DNA from: Patiria miniata
Taxonomy: Eukaryota > Echinodermata > Asteroidea > Valvatida > Asterinidae
Reading direction: 5' to 3'
Length of the DNA: 64,000 bases
Assembly (NCBI RefSeq): GCF_015706575.1
Contig: NW_024037053.1
Location: 4,402,001-4,466,000 of the forward strand
Below the pieces are notes generated by a model. It was not told the DNA's origin. It saw only the letters and a list, made by a program, of their open reading frames with translations, and made no database searches. A program made the position numbers and the translations under genes. Of this stretch, positions 20,770 to 31,929 are shown piece after piece. Numbering within the stretch: the stretch's first letter is position 1; each line of letters starts with the position of its first letter.

Positions 20770-23700
20770 ATGGACATGATGGATATCTACGTGAGTCCGG
20801 ATGATGATGAAGATGTCAATGTGGAACCTGACACCATTTCTACCATGTCCGAGAAGTGTAACCCTCACAGAGTGGTAAGTACTGGAATCTAACCAGGTCT
20901 TAGATTTGATTTTTGTGTTCTCTACAAAAAAAGACTGTTTTTTAGAATGTTTTAAGCTTTACAGATGGCATGATGATCGAGTGTTTATACATAAAACCTA
21001 CGATCTGCATTTTGGGGGCGATGTAATTTATGATACCATTCTGGTGGTGCCGCATTAACGTTTAAAGTTTGCATCCTCCCGTTCATAACAATTTTTACGA
21101 GATTGTATACTGTTTAAATTGAAGTAACTTAAAGTTCCCACTTTGCTTCAGTAAACGTGGCATTTCCACAATGATATCGTCTTACGTATCCACATGTCGT
21201 GGTGGCGTGTATCCCCCTCCCCGCTCAGCTGGGGAAGACAAAAATGAGCATCAAATTATTGAAAAGCAATGTGGAGTGCCGTGGCCTCGTGGCCTGGAGC
21301 ATTATCCTGCACTACTGCTGCAGGTTGTGGGTTCCAGTCCTGACTGGGGTTGTGGTGCGTGTGCCCTTGGGCAAGGCACTTGTCACTCACTTCTCTTGAG
21401 GGCAGAGATGGTATACTTGCGTCGAAATGGCTGCATCGAGCTGTGTACTCCCCAGGGAGCTGAGATTGTCTTTGGAATGTTTCATTTAATTGGCCCAACC
21501 GAGCAGGGTAATAATGATGTAGCGCCTTGAGTATACTGGTGGATTATGTGCGCTTTATGACGCATTATTAAATGTCCCCTCCAAAAAAATGAGAGCCACT
21601 ATCTGAGGGAAAACTTATTGCTATCCCAGCGTAGCCCTAGTCCTATTTTGACAATCCAGTTAGAGCTGTGTTTAAACTCAAAGTGAGCGCCCCATCTGCT
21701 GAATATTGTGCTCAGCGCGCGGGTGTCAAGGCTTAAGCCGCACTTCTGTTTAATCAACTGTTAGAACCCACAAGCGGATGTGACTAAGACCATCCTAGTC
21801 AGAGGGCCATAAATAGTCTGGCCTCCGTTCCGAGTAGTACTGCATGTCGGTACTATGCATACCGACATCAAAATACTAGGGTACCAGTTAGTTGTCCAAG
21901 TTAAATGTCGTCTAGTTCCCTGTACTCACTAGCCATACAGAAAAGGAAATGTTTGCCAGTGAATGAGGGTGCCGACTATAGGTGCATGATGGGAGTTCGT
22001 CAAGTTCGTTGTCAACAATTCCGTTACCACCTGTTTCTCCTTTTCAACTTGACATTTATCAAATAAATGAGATAATAATGATGGATAATCTGAAAACTCA
22101 TGCTGTTGATCAGTTCCGTTTTGGTAACTTACTTTTGATGTGATTTCACGAGCTTAGCCACCTGTGAAAGACGAAATCTCCAAGGCCTTGCAAGGATTAT
22201 TTTTGTTTCGCGCGGATTAATCTGGGAGGGAATAAATCAAGTCCTGTATCAGAGTTCCTTGAACTTCACTAGAAATCTTCACATCCTCTGTCGTCGATTC
22301 AAATTCACACTGGGCAAAGCCACCGCTGGGAAATCCATCAAAATGTCCCGGACTATGCTGGATTATTATCAATGAAACCTGAAGGACATGGAAAATACAG
22401 AGTGCTACATGAACTTCGCTAAAATTTCAAGAGTGAGTAATTTTGTTTTGATTATTTATCTTTATTCATCTCATGTTTGTTCCCTGCACCCCCTACTCTA
22501 TGTGATTTTGCTTGCTCCTACTACTCCTCCCCGTCCCTGCTGCCTCCACCGACCCCCCACCCCCACCCCACCCTATGAGGAAACCAGGTGTGGCTGAAAT
22601 GCAAGGCCAAAGCAGAGAAAGCCCTCCACATCGTCAAATCACCGGCCAGAGAGGAGCTGCCAAACCCCGCCCATGAGCACCAGCCTGACAACAGCAAAGA
22701 ACTACAGAAGGCAGTAGGTAACAAGACCACGCCTCATGCCCCGCCCAGGGGTGTGTCCAAGGGACTTAAATTTGCATTCAAATGTTTTGTTTCAAACGAT
22801 TTTGTGAATGTATGAAAGAAAATAGATTGAGGCACATATTTACACTTCATTTCCGCTGTTGATGTTAAAGAACTACTTGCACTCGATAGAGTTTCTATCT
22901 ATGACTATTAAAGTCGGTATCTGGCATTCATAATAAAGAAGGTACCACACAATGTATACGTAGGTATTCTGTGATGCATGGATGGATACAAAAATCTGTC
23001 GCTGCAGAATTGTTGGTACATGTATATAGTTCTCATTTTCTCTTGTATTTACCTGAAGCTGCCAAGGTTTCATTTACGTGACTAATTTCTGCCAAAATCA
23101 GTTTTAAACGTGCAGCATTTACAGACACAAGACATCAGCCTTCGACATTTAAGTCTGTCGAAATGTTTCCTTCTTGTTTATTCAGCCACTGATGTCGGAC
23201 CAAGACGCTGAACACGACAGACCTCCGATCAGACGTGAGAATAACCTCAAGGTGACGATATCGAATGAGCCCCAGTTCGAGCACACGAGGGTGCATATGG
23301 AGACGGTGGAGCAGCTAGACATGCGGGACAGGGACCCGACTGATATGAATAAACATGTCAGGGTAAGATGCGCACCTTTGAGCACGTGCAAGTGGACATT
23401 TCGAGCCTCCTGGTGGCAGCAGACTCCATTGAATTTAGAAAATAGTGAGCAACTCACGCTCGTGTCTGTCCGTTCCGTTGCCTTTATGTGCAACAGGTTT
23501 TGAAGTCACCGTCTGATACCACGCCTAACTCGAGTGAAACGCAGTTACGTAACCGGGGCTCAAAACTGCTAAATATAAAAAAGTGCTTAGCAAAATTCTG
23601 TCAAACTCCAGCAACACAATCCATTCACATGACATGGTTTATTAACAGGTAATCCATATCTGCTCAGCAGGTTTTATTCTGAGCTTAGCTAGATCAACGA

Positions 23701-24583
23701 AATGGTTTTCTACTATTAAAACGCAACTCTCTGTCAGGTATGGTTTGAGGATGTCTTGGCGGAACCAGACGGCATGCATAGCTTCGATAGGGTCTGGCGT
23801 TACAGCTTCATCACGTTCACCTTCGTCAAGTCTTGGTCCTACCGCATCTGCACGCTGCTGTGCGGTATCCCCTTCTCTGTCTGCTGGGGTGAGGCTAGAC
23901 AAAAAGCTTGTACCAAGCTTTATCAGTTTATTTCCATTTGTGCTGGATCCGAAAGGCCAGTCCCATGACTGACCGAGTCACTGACGACTTACTGGCTGAC
24001 TGAAGAAATGACTGACTGACTCCCCGAATAACCGATTGTTATGTGTACATGCTTAAATAGTTTACCTAATCTGAGACTTTCGGGTCTTAGCTCAACTAGG
24101 TGTTGTTTAAGTAGAAATGCCTATTTCCATTCCAAGCAAGGTTGTTTTCATCCGTGAAAATTTCTCAACTTAAAACTTAAGTTTTGGGCGAAACACTATG
24201 CCACGACTAATTTTGACTTCTTTATATTATACAATGTGTTTATTTCCTTCAAAGTCTTCACGAGGAATTCGAATCGAACATCGTCCTAAACATAATTAAT
24301 TCTACTAATCACCGAGTTGAAAGGAAAAATAACCACACCAATGTACCTGAAGGAGTACCATTGACATTAATACTATACGTTTTCCTCCTTCCCAGGTGTG
24401 TACTTTGCCTGCCTCACTTTTCTGCACATCTGGTACGTGGTTCCCTGCATCAAGTCATGCTTGATCGTTCTCCATTGGGCCAGTAAGTTGTGGACGCTAC
24501 TCATCCGGACATTCTGCGATCCGTGCTTCGAGTCTGTGGCCAGGGTTTTCAGCAACATTCAGTTTACCAGCTATCGGCAGTGA
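20770..24583 (+). CDS. Caveolin family protein
   Basis: Exons 20770-20874, 22588-22713, 23186-23362, 23738-23888 and 24396-24583, GT-AG and in phase, give 248 residues (human CAV1 has 178). Caveolins insert a hairpin into the inner membrane leaflet and oligomerise to build caveolae. The family signature FEDVLAEP is at 139-146. The scaffolding segment DRVWRYSFITFTFVKSWSYR is at about 153-172. The hydrophobic hairpin follows (LLCGIPFSVCWGVYFACLTF region), then FLHIWYVVPCIKS and the Cys-rich tail TFCDPCFESV, where palmitoylation is expected. The first 77 residues (exons 1-2) are acidic then Lys-rich and unlike vertebrate caveolins. The first ATG (aggATGG) is chosen. A second possible first exon is at 22388-22432. 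A polyadenylation signal is at 24899. Confidence 0.93.
21275..21571 (+). mobile_element. tRNA-derived SINE, family 1
   Basis: The head is gtggcctcgtggcctggagc with a B-box-like gtgggttccagtcc. The body holds cttgggcaaggcacttgtca, ctccccagggagctgag and tttggaatgtttca. The end is gtaataatgatgtagcgcct and then gcgctttatgacgcattatt. It is homologous to 3915-4275 (opposite strand) and 37450-37780. It lies in caveolin intron 1. Confidence 0.8.
22388..22432 (+). CDS. Candidate alternative first exon of caveolin
   Basis: An ATG in good context (gacATGG) opens 15 codons (MENTECYMNFAKISR) and ends at a strong donor, GTGAGT, in phase 0. It can splice directly to caveolin exon 2 at 22588. An AG acceptor (cctgaag) lies just before it, so it could instead be a cassette exon of 16 codons. 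Transcript evidence is needed to choose. Confidence 0.3.
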
Positions 24584-24898
24584 CAGAAACCAAACTTATA
24601 GCGGAAACCAGCGATGGAATCTCGCATTGTACAGATAAATACATATATAATGTAACTACGTTTTGCAAATTGGGGTTTGGATTGCGCTCTCTATAATAGG
24701 AGACATTGTGAACTCTTGAGGGCGTGCTATATGGGTTGGGAACAGAAATGATAAAAAAACATGAGACGACGAGTATCTGCTTTACAACAAAAAAGTTAAC
24801 GTTGATTAATAGCAAGTCTACCACAACCAAAACTGTGTTCGAATTTTTACACGCAAAAGTCATCATCTAAATGTTTAGAGCCAAAACTTTACAATACT

Positions 24899-24904
24899 AA
24901 TAAA
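24899..24904 (+). terminator. Possible polyadenylation signal of caveolin
   Basis: AATAAA lies 316 bases after the caveolin stop codon, in AT-rich DNA. Confidence 0.5.
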
Positions 24905-25106
24905 GAAAAGTCTATTCATTTTAGCTTTTTCCCCTATATTTACCAAAATCCTAATATAAGTGAAATGGAGTAGCGACTGTATTTTGTTAATTAAAGCAAT
25001 TTAATATGATGACTCCAAAACAGAAAAAAAACGCTTTGCATTCATAGTGCATGCAAATATAATATTATTATATATGTACATTAATAAAGTTATACAGTAA
25101 ATACAT

Positions 25107-25112
25107 TTATTT
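25107..25112 (-). terminator. Possible polyadenylation signal of the F-box/LRR gene
   Basis: AATAAA on the minus strand, about 400 bases downstream of that gene's stop codon at 25516. Confidence 0.4.
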
Positions 25113-25515
25113 TCTCCAATGAGTAACTTTTCTACACCACATGTTATATATAAAATTATTTCCTTACGGCCGTCTATACTTTTTAGGACAACAGTCAATG
25201 AAAACATGCACTGTACTGGTCATCAACCTTGATAAACGGCAGTCATTTGATAAAAAAAACATTGTTATTCAAATTTGTCAAAACAAATCATACTTAGATA
25301 CTGAAAAGACCTTCTGGGAATTAGGTATGCAGTTATTCCTTGGTGTTATCCAAGGACTCTGACTGATTCAAACTCTTCAATGCCTAGACGTATGCACTGT
25401 TACATGAACACTTTCACCAACGACATATTTCGTCGTGGGACGTCATTCGGCACATCGTCGCTCTTTCGATGGGACAACCTCTAAATGCCTTCTGCTGGGG
25501 TAAGATGCAGAAATA

Positions 25516-27403
25516 TCAAACGGCTGTTTCCCAGACCATCAAGGAGTTGGTGTCTTTCTTCAAGAAGAGAAATCTTGACGCAGCACCACCTCTCGGCACC
25601 CTGGGGCAGCCATTAGTCACGATCCGCAGTCCTCCTCCCCGGGCCTCTCGTATTTTCCTCACCGTCTCCGCCGTGACGTTTTGGTTACAGCTGAGATCGA
25701 GGTGGCGCAGTTGCTTAGCGCCCAAACCGACGCATTTTATGGCGTGGTCGTCGACTCGAAAGCATTGTTTCAGGACGAATTTCTCCAACTGGTTGCAGGA
25801 GGTCGCCAAATTGACCACGCCACTTCCTCGCACCTCGTGGCAGCGCGTCAGGATGACGACACGCAGGCGCGGACAGCCATTGGCCAGGCTGCCTAGCCCC
25901 GCGTCCGTGACGTACCAGCAATCCGTGAGGTCCAGCCACTCAAGTTTACCCATCCCCTGGCCAATGTGTTCTAGACCGGTATCTTGCAGGAAGCACTGTC
26001 TTGTTATGAGTGTCGTCAGCACGGGGCAGTTGCGGGCTATACTCTGCATGCTGCCATTAGAGGAGTGGCTGTAGCTGACGTCTAGGTACTCTAACTCCGT
26101 ACATCCCTGAGTCAGCCTGTCCAGATCCATGTCCAGGAGCGGGTTGAGCTTGACCAGATCCCGGGACCAGCCTACAGAAAGGTGTCTCAGAGAGCTACAG
26201 AAGAACGCCAGCGTGACAAGTCGGTGAGGATCTTCCCTGAAACCTAAACAGTCGTTGAGATTGATGGAGACCAGCGAAGTACCGATCATCTTGAAGAGGT
26301 GTACCACACCTGCACACGTGATGAATGGACAGCAGCTAACGTCTAACTCCTGCAGGTGTATCAGATAGCTACCGATCACCCTCAGTCCACCGTTGGTGAT
26401 CTGTTTGCACCCCGACAAGCTCAAGCTGTTCAGTTTCCCGCAGTGAACTGCCATTCTGAACAACGTGTAGTCGGTGATGTCCTCGCATCCAGACAGGTCC
26501 ATTCGGACCAACGCTCCACCGGAGACATCAAGTACACGCTGCAGGACAGGAAAAGAGAACATGGACTTTGGTGGCACCGTTAGGGCGCGGAGGTGGTATA
26601 GTGACAGATCTTCTGCGATTGCGTGGAGCCGTTTGCAGGACAACTTGAGACTGGCAAAGGTCCTGTCCATGGGGTAGATGAAGGAGACGATGCGAAGGAG
26701 AATTTCGTCTGGAAGATCACAGAGGTTTGACTCATACCTAAGAGTCGGATGAACCACACAGCAATTTGAAGTACAGTTCGTGACTGCAAAAGCAAAGGTA
26801 TGTGAAAACGAGAAGTGATTTTTTTTAGGTTAGAAATTGGTAGAAATTGGTATGTCGGTTTATTCGAACGAGAACGAGTTTGCTGCCACTAAGCGTCGAG
26901 TAGTACTTTATTCTCACACCGTCCGTTTGAGGTAGACTGAGGACCTGGTCTACGTCATACTTGTAAGTAGTGAGGCTGTGCCAAGACTAGGGATTGTTTC
27001 GGTAAACACTTGTTGAAAAACCTGAAAGGACATCGTCACAGCTCATGAATATTCAAATGTGATACCTCTCAAAAGCAAACAGTGCTTTTCTCGTTGGTAT
27101 GGGAAGCCTTGGGAGCAATTTGAATATTCATGAGGTGTGACGATGTCACGTCGCATTGGTTGTTCTGGAAAGGTGCCTTCTCTATATAGACCTTGATTTC
27201 ACCGTTAACTCACCGTCGTCAACTACATCCTCTGCGTCAGAGCCAGGCGAGTCCGGCGGCTTGGTAGTCGGGATTCCAGCCGTCTGTTCTCCCCGTGACT
27301 CGGTCGCGCTGTCCCGGTCTACGGCGCTGTCATCTCCTGGCCGATGATGACGGCTGGGGCGTTTCTCTCGCACTCGCCTCTTATGAAACCACCTCCAGAC
27401 AAA
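25516..27403 (-). CDS. F-box and leucine-rich repeat protein, 5' end unresolved
   Basis: Two exons are clear: a 3' exon at 25516-26783 and one upstream at 27214 to about 27403, joined in phase through a GT-AG intron. It should be a substrate receptor of an SCF (SKP1-CUL1-F-box) ubiquitin ligase. The F-box is LCDLPDEILLRIVSFIYP...KLSCKRLHAIAEDLSLY. About eleven Cys-containing LRRs follow, e.g. RMDLSGCEDITDYTL, SLSLSGCKQITNGGL and WLDLTDCWYVTDAGL, then a short tail ending VWETAV. The upstream exon codes a basic then acidic linker (WRWFHKRRVREKR ... DAEDVVDD). It has no in-frame ATG and begins at a plausible acceptor (cgacacacag), so a first exon is still missing further right. It resembles FBXL/AMN1-type proteins, but I cannot assign an orthologue. 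A MITE lies in the intron. Confidence 0.85.
27029..27147. mobile_element. Short MITE with ~30-bp terminal inverted repeats
   Basis: The left end gacatcgtcacagctcatga continues to atattcaaat. The right end begins atttgaatat and ends catgaggtgtgacgatgtc. The arms pair with one or two mismatches around a spacer of about 60 bases. It lies in the intron of the F-box/LRR gene. Confidence 0.8.
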
Positions 27404-28054
27404 CTGTGTGTCGTATAGTTTTGAATAAAGACATGTATAGACGGGTGGTATTTCGGCAACCAAGTTCCCATTCCAAAATAGTTTTCAAGGCGCAGCTTTG
27501 TTTGTATTTTTAGTTCCATATTTAATATGTCCATTTCAGCGTCTTCGATACAGATTTACGACGGAGCCTGACGGCCTGCTGGCTCTGGTTCATGTTGAGT
27601 TGGTAAAATTCACTCAAGAATACCACGCCAACTTTTGACCTTATGACTCGCCGGCATGAAGTGAATGTGGAAATGACCTTAGTAATTTGCCTTAGTTAAT
27701 TGTCACGAAGTGCTTTGATGCACTAGATATTTCAACATTTTTTATCGATAATCACCTTAACCTTCCAGATATAACCTTAATCTTCAAGAAAAATAATTGA
27801 TCTAACTTACCATGGTTTAAGGGTTCCCTTTCTCAAGATGAAAAGCGTACTAGTCATAGATCTAATGGTATTTTCCCGTCAAATAGCCATGCACCAGTTG
27901 ACAAACCAACAGGCTTGAAACAGTAGGTCTATGTCAGCTTTTTTGTTCTACGCCGTTCGCGTTGAAAACGCGCACGGCACGCAGCTGCCACAAACAAACG
28001 GCCCGTACGCGCATTCTCGATATCAACCTCGTCCCCCGATCACTAATCGATTGG

Positions 28055-28125
28055 TGACACGGGTCCATGGGAAAGTGGCTGCGGCTGTTTCCATAGGCGC
28101 GTGTGTAATTTCTAGCCGTAGCCAA
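28055..28125. mobile_element. Partial copy of the TTACGTGGCTACGGC element
   Basis: The words ccatgggaaagtggctgc, ccatagg, cgtgtgtaatttct and agccgtagcca match one arm of the small palindrome at 52069-52165. The other arm is missing or decayed. Confidence 0.5.
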
Positions 28126-28466
28126 CTAATTCCGACACAGCCACCCAATGACTTTTACATTACAAAATAGGAAAAGCAAAAGAAACTAAACAAAACCCAT
28201 GTGTTAGCCGTCATGAACATAGCAAACACAAAGAGAAAAGCTCGAGTTAGCCTGTATATACCTTTTGATGAATGTTGACAACTTGTTACTTTTGTATTTT
28301 TTTTCTCAAAAAACTGAAGGCACGGATGTATTCGATAAGACTAGCTAATTACCGGGACATGCCTCCATTTTCACCATTTGTTTCAAGTATTGATATCCAC
28401 TTGTTAAACACCGAGTGTTTATCTATATTTACTTGTATTTTATGAAATGTAAAATGGAAATAAATG

Positions 28467-28550
28467 TGAATGAATTGAATTGAATTGAATTGATTTGAAT
28501 TGAATTGAATTGAATTGAATTGAATTGAATTGAATTGAATTGAATTGAAT
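28467..28550 (+). repeat. (GAATT)n microsatellite
   Basis: About 16 units of tgaat/gaatt run with one interruption (gattt). It is intergenic, and frames through it are artefacts. Confidence 0.95.
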
Positions 28551-29695
28551 GACGATGATGATGACGTCAGCAACTTGGGGTGGGGGCAATGACTATGAAC
28601 AGGAGTAGGATGAGTTGATGATGGTAAAAAAATAGTTAGTGATGTTGGTGAAGGTAAAGCTGTATAGTCGAAATACGGGTTCAACTATTGTTGAATAAGT
28701 CGCGTCAAAATACAAGTTGATATACGAGCCAGGTCACCAGTATGTAAACAATGACAAGGAAATGACAAAGGAGTAAGTAGCTTGCGACTTGTCTTGAAAC
28801 TGAATGACGTGTGATGGACTTCACTTGCGACTGACTACCCTTTGTGAAAGTGCAGTGACCTTGTAGGCTTGTACCGATAAAAGAGTAACACACTTGTCTC
28901 CGTAACCTTGAAAGGTAAGAGCTAAAAGCTTACATCGACTCAAGTAGCCATTATCACTGGGTATAGACTCTATTTATTAAGCGACCATTACTTCTCTCTA
29001 TCGTTTATTAATTCACCTGTTGCACATGTTATTAATATTACACTAACCACTTAAGCCTCCAAGTTCGGTGTTGGGAACCATTCCAGCACTTATTGGAATA
29101 TTTCATCTAGGTCAAGTAATTTCCATTTCAAGGACAGGTCAAGTTTAAGTAGCTCAAAACGTTTTGTTTTGTTGTTGTTGAGGAAAGCAGATATTCATCT
29201 CCTTCACAGTGGAGTTTTGCTGTTATTGTCCCGACCCTTGCTCCGTTTGAAGCCAAAGCCAAAGGGGAGAACGATGAACAATAAAAGTCATCAGGAAAAA
29301 ATGAAGGATTGATTTAAATCTTCTTTCTACCTTATTCGCCCGATTTTATTGTAAGGGACACATCACGCAAAACTCTGTCAGCCTAGGTGAGTAATTGTAA
29401 AGGTTTTTTTTTTTTTGAGGGAGGGTCTTTCTCAATAGCCCATTAGCCTACCCATACTTCTATGTTTTCTGTAAAAACTGGATAATGATCTGGCCTTTCA
29501 AACAAGTCTATGATGACTTATTAAAGTATAGATATACATGCTCGTTTATCCATTTGATTTAATTATTGAGTACTTTTGTGGCGCTCTAATGTGTTTCTTT
29601 GCGTGAGACTTTTTTCGGTTTCTTGGCGGCTTTCCGCCAAAGGTATCAATATTTGATGTCCCCTCGTACCCACCTTCTATCTCATCAGGTATATA

Positions 29696-30601
29696 ATGTG
29701 GTCCACCGAACAGAAGACTTCAGTTTGGCAGGGTATTCTGTTGCTGCAATACGGCACTGTTTGGTACGAATCGAGCAAACATTACAACATGATTTTGGTA
29801 AATGTTTTCGTGGTCGTGAGTGCCATTGCAATAGTGGGAGCGTATTTGGGCCCACAGGTGTGCGTGCCGGTACAAGATGAGGCTCTCGCTTGCCCTCCAG
29901 ATTGGAAGGTATTCGGCGATTACTGTTTTCGCATCTCTCGTTATGAGCACAAAGGTTCCTGGCAGGAATCAATTGACGTGTGTCGAAATCTGGGAGGGGA
30001 AATGGCAGCTCCACAGTCATCTGAGGAGAACAACTTCATTTCGACACTCCGAGAGTCCGGTGTGGCCTGGATAGCGTGCACCATGAATTCACTGGGTGTT
30101 TGGGTGTGCGATGGTCGTGAACCGGGCACACAGACGGACTTTCGTGGATGGGACAGCAATGAACCACCACGTGAGTCCAACAGCACCTGCGTTGCAATAA
30201 GACTAGGTGATAACCATTCAAAGTGGCGCGACCAACCATGCGATAAAGATGCTAGAGCTATCTGCGTTCGACCAGTCGTCTGTGTCTCTCAGGCGTCGCC
30301 AGCAGCATGCAGAAAACATCGCCGCATCCGTCAAGATACTCGCATCCAGCTCACCGGAACCGGAGCTGATGGGACCGCGACGGGCCAGTCTCGGTGCCTC
30401 ACCGGTCACGTCATCCATGAGTTTGCGGTCCAAAGCGTGAATGGTTGTGCCGCACGCTGCATCGCTTTGCCCGGGTGTCTCTCCTTCAACGTCTTGAGCT
30501 ACGGAGAAGAATTAATGTGTGAACTGAACGACTCCAACGGCTCTGAAGATTCTGATGAATTTTATGAGTCAGAAAACTGCATTCTTTATCACATGGAGTA
30601 A
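29696..30601 (+). CDS. C-type lectin-like protein with C-terminal PAN/apple domain
   Basis: One open frame of 301 residues, beginning just after a splice acceptor (tctatctcatcag, ending 29689), so a 5' UTR intron is likely. Residues 33-51 are hydrophobic (MILVNVFVVVSAIAIVG). If translation starts at 29696 this is a type II anchor; if it starts at the second ATG (29789) it is a cleavable signal peptide. The C-type lectin-like domain (about 66-192) opens with the long-form pair CPPDW...YCF and ends DARAICV. The sugar-binding positions are weak: EPP in place of EPN/QPD, and WRD in place of WND. A Cys-rich PAN/apple-like segment (about 225-300) follows, with CAARCIALPGCLSFNV and a final Cys near the end. 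It is probably secreted or on the surface, in recognition or adhesion; the ligand is unknown. Confidence 0.82.
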   Translation: MWSTEQKTSVWQGILLLQYGTVWYESSKHYNMILVNVFVVVSAIAIVGAYLGPQVCVPVQDEALACPPDWKVFGDYCFRISRYEHKGSWQESIDVCRNLGGEMAAPQSSEENNFISTLRESGVAWIACTMNSLGVWVCDGREPGTQTDFRGWDSNEPPRESNSTCVAIRLGDNHSKWRDQPCDKDARAICVRPVVCVSQASPAACRKHRRIRQDTRIQLTGTGADGTATGQSRCLTGHVIHEFAVQSVNGCAARCIALPGCLSFNVLSYGEELMCELNDSNGSEDSDEFYESENCILYHME

Positions 30602-31929
30602 GAGGCAGTATATCAAAACTGCATTCACCACTGCATGGAGTGTGGTAGATCGATTCAAACTGCACCCTTTACTACAATGTACAGTGCACTAGAACATCAT
30701 CAAGAGGTAGGAAGAGAGAGCCGAACTGCACCTGCTGTTAGATGGAGTAAAGATAGATCAAATCAAACTACACCCGTTACTTCATGGAGACTAGAAGGCA
30801 GATCGTAACTGTCCACAATACTGTACAGTGTACTAGAAGCTGAAACATTAGAGCAATCTGTCTTTATAGAGACACTGAACTTAGAGAACTGTTCGACCTG
30901 TGCGTTGGTTTACTTGTGAACTGCTACTGTCAAGGACAGAATTCGTTTCAGTTTGTAAAAAATTACAGCAATTTGCAATTATAAAGCGTGACGTGCGTAA
31001 TTCTTGCTCAGTTTATTCATTACTTCAATATAGATTAGTAAGCTTTGAATTGTCACCTTTTGATAATTACTGGATGTTTCACGTGATAATCTAACATTAG
31101 TTGCCCAACAGGTAACCTCTCTGAGAACGAGGTTGGTACAGTGGTGTTTCACTCGCCGTTCACCTTTTAATGACAGTCGCGCTCGAGGGTTCGAATCCAG
31201 AATCAGTCACTTTCTCATCACGTGACGTTTACGTACACCCAAGATAGTTTTCAATTCCGGATAGAAACAGTTTTTTTTTTCAAGCATGATTTGAGAACAT
31301 CTTAAACTCATTTTGGGCCAAATTTATAACATTGATATCAATAACCTGCGATATAGATTTTTTTTAATTAGTGCAAGTAATTATAAGATTAGTAAAACTC
31401 ATAATTAAATGAAGTTAGAAAATAGTTCACCGTCATTTGTTAAAATTAAATAAAAAGGTGGAGGTGAGAAAGAATTGTGAAGCGAGATTTTTTATGTATT
31501 AAAATGAATAAAATTTAAGTGATTTTTTTTTTTATAAAGTGCATAGTGAGAAGTTGACAGGTTACAGATTTACGAAACAAAAATAGCATTTCCTCCATAT
31601 ACACATACCATACAACCACTAACATGTGGAGTTCGGTTCAATATTTACCTTTCCAGTGCATCATATAATATTGTTATACCTCTGTCTTGAATACTGTATT
31701 TTCATTGGCCTAGAACGATCACGTGTTAAGTTTATAAAAAGTCATGGCACACTCCCTGTGGGATATCACGTAGTGTGCTATGACTTTGTACGTACTGTCC
31801 TCTCGTTCAACCCCTCCTTTTTTTTAGGGGAAATGGAGTCTTCCATTTCTGGAACATCTTTTCCCAGTATGTTTTATGAGTGAGAACGCCGTGAGATTTT
31901 GAAGCCCTTGTGAAGTGGGAATATTGCGA
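30602..31929. other. 3' region of the lectin and intergenic DNA
   Basis: AATAAA occurs at 31449, though short variants may be used earlier. A tRNA-derived SINE remnant is at 31128-31215. No further gene is supported. Confidence 0.45.
31128..31215 (+). mobile_element. SINE remnant with tRNA-like head, family 2
   Basis: gaggttggtacagtggtgtt (A-box region) and gagggttcgaatccagaatc (B box) are spaced as in a tRNA-derived promoter. The head matches the SINE at 62783. The cloverleaf is not intact, so this is not a tRNA gene. Confidence 0.55.

Larger units (their letters stand above)
27404..29689. other. Intergenic region between the F-box/LRR gene and the lectin
   Basis: The missing first exon and promoter of the F-box/LRR gene probably lie here but could not be placed. 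Visible items are a half copy of the gccgtagcca element (28055-28125) and a pentanucleotide array (28467-28550). No other gene is supported. Confidence 0.4.

Noticed and set aside
25469..26074. 201-codon plus-strand frame opposite the F-box/LRR exon
   Set aside because: Shadow of the minus-strand LRR coding sequence. No domain of its own.
28349..28684. 111-codon minus-strand frame with repeated SIQFN
   Set aside because: Translation of the (GAATT)n microsatellite.
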